NCBI GenBank assembly: GCA_022410635.1
Contig: JAJVDF010000365.1
Coordinates: forward strand, 468,684-532,683
From: Tretioscincus oriximinensis
Lineage: Eukaryota > Chordata > Lepidosauria > Squamata > Gymnophthalmidae
Length of the DNA stretch: 64,000 nucleotides
Direction: 5' to 3'
The notes beneath the pieces were generated by a model. The model saw only the letters and a program-made list of their open reading frames with translations, ran no database searches and had not been told where the DNA came from. Shown here one piece after another: positions 59,888 through 64,000 of the stretch; position 1 is the first letter of the stretch, and each line of letters opens with the position of its first letter. The position numbers and the translations under genes are program-made.

Positions 59888-62800
59888 CTGTGAGATAACA
59901 AAAGAAGCCATCAGTTTAACAGAATTTGTTCAGGCTCTCTGGTCGATTTACCTAAATACTGCACTCACACATTAGATTATCAGTTCAAGGAAACATTCTA
60001 AGCTGGGAGGCAATACTGTTGACCTTCACTTAAGTCTGTCAGGCAACATTAGTTGTTTCTTGAAAGCACAGACATACACATGCACAGGGGGCATTAACAA
60101 CATTAACTGTTTCTTGAAAGCACAGAGGGAAGGGAAAGCAGGCAAATTGGGCTAATATCCCCTGTATGTGTGTAGATCACCTTCTACCTCTCCAGTGCTT
60201 GCAGCTAGCTTGAAACACTGGGAGATATAGTTCAGGAAAGCCTTAGTTGGAGGTGGGGTAACTTTTTCTGCCAAGGGCGATTTGAATATTTGTAACATCA
60301 GTTGAGGGCCATAAGCCCCCCCCCCCTTGCCCCCCCCCCAAGCCATATCCACACACCCTCCCTCTGCCCTTCCCCCATTCAAGCCCACACAATCATGGGC
60401 TTTTTTGTGCTTCACTTCATGTTTAACAAAGAGAGGAATCATTATTTAGCCAGGGAAACCTAATGGTTCTCCAGGGAGTGTATCTAGCACCAGACCAAAT
60501 AGTTCCTTGGGGAGCTTCTACAAATGGTTCCATGGGATGGAGCTGGCCCCTGAGCCTTAGGTTCCCCACCCTTAGCCTAAATGGATCCAGTTGAACAGTT
60601 CTGATAAATTCTTTTTTTAGATAAAAACCCTCATTGATCATTGCAAATTCCTGGGGGTTTTTATATTCCATGCCAACAACAAGCCTATTTTATGTGTGGA
60701 TTCATTAGGTCCTGTTAGGCAACGATATTATTTTCCCTAAACTGTTAATTGCGCTGCAATTTTGCAGAAGGAACAATCCTTGTTAGAAGCTGGCCTTTCC
60801 GCTGCATCCGAGCCTACACTTTTATTTTAGCTACCCTCTATTTTAGCTTTCACCCGTTTATTATTCATTTATTTTATTTACATGTCTGTACTGTCCTATC
60901 CCCAAAGGTCCCAGGGCAGCTTACAATTAAAACCAAAATGTACATATTTTGGTAGAAAAGGGAGAGCAGCTTTTTTCAGCCCAAGGCCAGGCCGAAGAGG
61001 TGCATCTTCAAGCGTTTTCTGAATGTGCACAGAGATGGTGATAGACGCACCTATTCCATAGCCTTGGGCTGCCACAGAGAAAGCCCTTTCCCATGTTCCC
61101 ACTCGCTTAGCCACTGAGGAAGGTGGCACAGCCAAGAGGGCCTCCTCTACAGATCTTAAGGCACAGGCAGGTTGACATGGGAGAAGGCGCCCCTTTGGAT
61201 ATTTGGGGCCCTAGTTACCTAAGGCTTTATAGGTTAGAGTTAGTACCTTGGGTGGGACTCGGTAGCAACTGGTAGCCAGGGCAGCTCTTTCAAGACTGTC
61301 CTGCTATGTGGTTCTGAGAGCCCCTCCCTGCTTTGTTTGCTCCCTCAATGCCAGGGCACCTCTCTTGCAATCCTACCTGTTGCTTGTAGCAGTCTTTTTT
61401 GTCGGACTGAGCACTGTTCTGACAACCTCCCGTCTCTGTATTATTCTGGCAAGGGCAGCCGGTCCCATCCAGCTCGTTGCAGGAGTCGGCATGGCCATTG
61501 CACTGACACCTGTGAAATAATTTCGACAGGATTAGATGACTCTACCAGGAGTACACGGTGCTCATTTTTACTAAGTTTGGCTTCTCCCAGCAAAGAAGGA
61601 AACCAAAGGCAGGAAATCCACAGAAAACAAAGGTACACAAAGAGCCCGAGAGTGCTTCTTTATAAGCGATCTGATCACACCTTCTAAAAACCAAGCAACT
61701 TCTTTCCTCTCCTTTTTTTGTGTCCTCCAATGACTTACTTGGTGCACTTTCCCTCCAACAGGAAGTACCCATGCAGGCAGCTCTCGCATTTCTCTCCAAA
61801 GCTGTTGTTCTGGCAGTTCACACAGACCGCCGTGTCCTCAGCTGGTCCTTCTATCACCCACGAAGGAATCTGTAGAAAGATGAGGAACCATGATGGTGTC
61901 TAATGAATCCTGATGGTCAACAACGAAGGACTTTCTCCAAGCATTTCCCTCCCTTGAGCTTATGCTAAGAGAGGGGCGATTGGCAATTAGGCTTTTATTT
62001 TCAGACGTCAGGAAATGATAAATCATAATAATGATCATGATGTTCATTTGTAACGCCCCTTTCCCTCTTTCACTGCCTTTGCTGCTTTCTCCACAACAGA
62101 CTCTCTATGAAGTAGGCAGGGCTGACAGTTCTGAACCACAGTGGTAAGGTGGTTAAGAGCCCTGGTGTTTCAGCAGAGATACTAAGTTTGAAGCTTTGTG
62201 TTGGCTGTGGAGAGGGTTCAGCGCCCTCTACTGGCCTCAGCTCTAGCCGAAAGCAAGAAATTGGGATTAGATAAATGGGGTCCATCACAGCATGGTGGGG
62301 AAGGTAGAATGTAAGCCTTCGGATGAAAAATAAGCTTCCGGTCCCTTTGGTGAGAAAAGCAGGGTATAGAATTTCTTCTTATTCTTCTACAGAACTGTTC
62401 CAACACATGGTCATCATCTATGTATTTGCATGTGGCTGACAGTATTGTTCTCCAAGGTTCCTCCCTTGTAGCCTTAAGTACAAATGACCTTGGATATTTC
62501 AAGAAAAACGACTGATAAACATTTGTGTAGTGGTTGAGTGTTGGACTCGTACTTGGTAGTCTCCCAGTTCGATTCCCCACTCCTCCACGAAAGCCAGCTG
62601 GCTGACCTTGGGCCAGCCACGGTTCTTTAGAACTCTCTCAGCCCCACCTACTCCACAGGGTGTCTGTTGTGGAGAAAGCAACAAAAGCTATGTGCGCCAC
62701 CCTATGGTTGGCCGCCCTGAGACCTTCGGGTATAGGGCGCGATATAAGTACAAATAAATAAATAGATAAGACTGACCGACACTAACCACTACAGCCTGGT

Positions 62801-64000
62801 GTAGTGGTTAGTGTCAGACTCTTATCTCGAAACTTCCCGGTTCGATTCTGCACTCCTCCACAAAAGCCAGTTGGGTAACCTTCGGCTAGTCCCAATTCTT
62901 TGGAGCTCTCTCAGCCCCACCTGCTCCACAAGGTGTGTGTTGTGAAGAGAAGCAGAGAAGATTATGTAAATGGCTTTGACTCCCATTGGATCGGGAAAAG
63001 AAGGGTATAAAAGCAGACTCTTCTTCTTTTTCTTCTTCTAACTGCAATTACTGCAATAACAACATGCCCAACTCCTGAGACAACTCCTTGGTGGACAAGT
63101 ATTGCTTCCCAACTTCAGAGCCTCATTCCCACTGATCTCAAGACAACGTGCCCAGCTGCCTCTGAATCCCAATACTCACCAAGGCAGGATCCAGGGGGAA
63201 GCGCACAGGATCCCGCTGGGCTCTCTCGTACTCCTCCCGTGTGATGCAAACGTTGCTGTTGCCACGGCAGAACGCGTGGCATGGCCGACAGGAACCCCCA
63301 CTTCGTGCTGAGCCAACAAAGAGAGGTTGGCATTTTTCACAATGATGCCCCTGAGAGAGGTAGAAAATAACTGAGAACAGGCTGGGAGGATCGGAAACTC
63401 AGTAGGAAGCAGAGAGGCATTAAGTTCGATTCCACAAGATCACACCAGAAACAGGCAAGAACGAACCTTGATTTGTCGAGAAGATTTTGCCTGTATAGTC
63501 ATATCATTACCAAACGTCAGTTCCGATACATTGGCACTAAATACCATAGCAGAATCCATGCATAACAACACCTCATCAAGAGACCTTTGGACACCCTTTG
63601 CAAACTCCCAGGAATCCAGGGTGACTTGATTATAGCTCTTTTCAACCAACGTTGCCGAAACAGGTCAAATAATAGAATCATAGAATCATAGAGTTGGAAG
63701 GGACCTCCAGGGTCATCAGGTCCAACCCCCTGCTCGATGCAGGATTCATTAAACCATCTCTGGCATATTCCTTTATTCCCAAGGACCTCTCATTACACTA
63801 GGTCCTTCCTATGAATTCTCTTTATACCACTGCACAAAAAATCTCGCTCGGGTCAAGATGAGATTATTCCCAAGCCCAACTTGTAGCCTCATCAAATTTG
63901 AAGATCCCCTAAGCCAGCTTGACCGTTTACGGTCCTAGCACTTCAGAGACTAACAAGAAAACTGTGGGCAACATGAAAACTCACCATAGTATTATTGAAG
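58685..64000 (-). CDS. MEGF8: MEGF8, C-terminal coding exons (gene continues past the window)
   Basis: Large single-pass membrane protein with EGF-like, laminin-EGF, PSI, kelch and CUB modules. With MOSMO and the ubiquitin ligase MGRN1 it attenuates Hedgehog signalling by lowering surface Smoothened. Minus-strand exons in transcript order are 63985-64000 (edge), 63180-63350, 61739-61869, 61377-61509 and 58685-59887. All have GT-AG borders and consistent phase, giving about 550 residues of some 2800. The first three complete exons encode Cys-rich EGF/laminin-EGF modules (CRPCHAFCRGN, CVNCQNNSFGEKC, CQCNGHADSCN). The last exon has the juxtamembrane region, one transmembrane helix, MASRPFA and ENLTSMSL at the C-terminus. 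It is tail to tail with CNFN, as in mammals. Confidence 0.96.
60230..60590 (-). mobile_element. hAT (Charlie-like) fragment, family F copy 3 (MEGF8 intron)
   Basis: It contains GCCAAGGGCGATTTGAATAT, GAATCATTATTTAGCCAGG and the terminus CCTTAGGTTCCCCACCCTTA. It is the longest of the three family F copies. Confidence 0.65.
60885..61300 (-). repeat. L2-like LINE 3' end, reverse orientation (MEGF8 intron)
   Basis: CCCCAAAGGTCCCAGGGCAG, GAGGTGCATCTTCAAGCG, GATATTTGGGGCCCTAGTTA and GGTAGCAACTGGTAGCCAG. It stops about 75 bases from a MEGF8 exon. Confidence 0.75.
61377..61509 (-). CDS. MEGF8: MEGF8 exon: laminin-type EGF module
   Basis: A 133-nt minus-strand exon between acceptor TTATTTCACAG and donor GTAGGAT. 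It reads CQCNGHADSCNELDGTGCPC then QNNTETGGCQ and ends KDCYKQQ, joining in phase 0 to CAKC of the last exon. Confidence 0.95.
61739..61869 (-). CDS. MEGF8: MEGF8 exon: EGF-like module
   Basis: A 131-nt minus-strand exon between TTTCTACAG and GTAAGTC. It reads IPSWVIEGPAEDTAVCVNCQ and NNSFGEKCESC, ending in CTK; this matches the human segment before the CQCNGHAD module. Confidence 0.95.
62130..62395 (+). repeat. SINE related to families A and B (MEGF8 intron)
   Basis: GTAAGGTGGTTAAGAGCCC, CATCACAGCATGGTGGGGAA and GAGAAAAGCAGGGTATAGAA with a TTCTTCTT end. Confidence 0.65.
62521..62768 (+). repeat. tRNA-derived SINE, family A, near full length
   Basis: GTGTAGTGGTTGAGTGTTGG, CAGTTCGATTCCCCACTCC, GCCACCCTATGGTTGGCCGC and CTTCGGGTATAGGGCGCG, with an (AAAT)n tail. 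Highly similar to the 14.3-kb copy. Confidence 0.9.
62793..63045 (+). repeat. tRNA-derived SINE, family A, second subtype
   Basis: CTGGTGTAGTGGTTAGTGTC, CCCGGTTCGATTCTGCACTC and AAAAGAAGGGTATAAAAGC with a (TTC)n tail. Its (TTC)n tail and body differ from the preceding (AAAT)n-tailed copy. Confidence 0.85.
63180..63350 (-). CDS. MEGF8: MEGF8 exon: EGF-like module with CRPCHAFCRGN
   Basis: A 171-nt exon, phase 0 at both ends, between CCTCTCTCAG and GTGAGTATT. It reads CEKCQPLFVGSARSGGSC, RPCHAFCRGNSNVCITREEY and ends RFPLDPAL. The first part is nearly identical to human MEGF8. Confidence 0.95.
63671..63770 (-). repeat. CR1-like LINE 3' tip, reverse orientation (MEGF8 intron)
   Basis: AATCATAGAATCATAGAGTT (the ATTCTATG repeat in reverse), GGAAGGGACCTCCAGGGTC and CCAACCCCCTGCTCGATGC. 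Confidence 0.85.
63985..64000 (-). CDS. MEGF8: MEGF8 exon, 3' edge only (partial)
   Basis: On the minus strand the last 16 bases read into a donor ATG|GTGAGT and give FNNTM in the frame required by the next exon. An NNT-type residue pattern before GxxC is usual in laminin-EGF modules. The rest of the exon lies outside the window. Confidence 0.6.

Noticed and set aside
1..64000. Bacterial or phage features, CRISPR arrays, toxin-antitoxin or defence systems
   Set aside because: The DNA is vertebrate. No spaced direct-repeat array, operon or ribosome-binding-site pattern exists.

Overview
The window is animal nuclear DNA, most likely from a squamate reptile (lizard or snake). The evidence is split-exon vertebrate genes with GT-AG introns, embedded in a dense mix of CR1-like and L2-like LINE 3' ends, two tRNA-derived SINE families and several non-autonomous hAT-type DNA transposons. 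The species cannot be fixed from the sequence; the repeat mix only suggests a lizard.

Layout. Bases 1-6135 hold repeats and a few unexplained minus-strand open stretches. Bases 6136-26705 hold LIPE (hormone-sensitive lipase) on the plus strand: nine coding exons, 836 codons, an intact catalytic triad and a poly(A) signal. Around 30.2-30.9 kb is a CpG-rich promoter-like segment, probably the start of the next gene. Bases 37803-39007 hold the single coding exon of a 397-residue BTB/zinc-finger protein most like ZBTB26/ZBTB6. Bases 50245-56295 hold a three-exon cornifelin gene (CNFN, 113 residues). Bases 58685-64000 hold the last four complete coding exons and the edge of a fifth of MEGF8 on the minus strand, tail to tail with CNFN.

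LIPE-CNFN-MEGF8 is the gene order of human 19q13.2, so this is a conserved vertebrate block. As I recall the mammalian map, CNFN follows LIPE directly, so the BTB/zinc-finger gene between them is the main departure. The genes do not form a pathway: LIPE hydrolyses stored acylglycerols and cholesteryl esters, CNFN belongs to the cornified envelope of skin, MEGF8 is a membrane regulator of Hedgehog signalling, and the ZBTB protein is presumably a DNA-binding repressor.

The most unusual non-coding structures are a 618-bp element with 74-bp terminal inverted repeats in LIPE intron 8, two copies of a hAT-type element with 8-bp target duplications, several snap-back palindromes, and an exact 320-bp tandem repeat separated by one N that is probably an assembly artefact. 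I found no CRISPR array, operon, replication origin or bacterial feature, and no convincing new multi-gene system.
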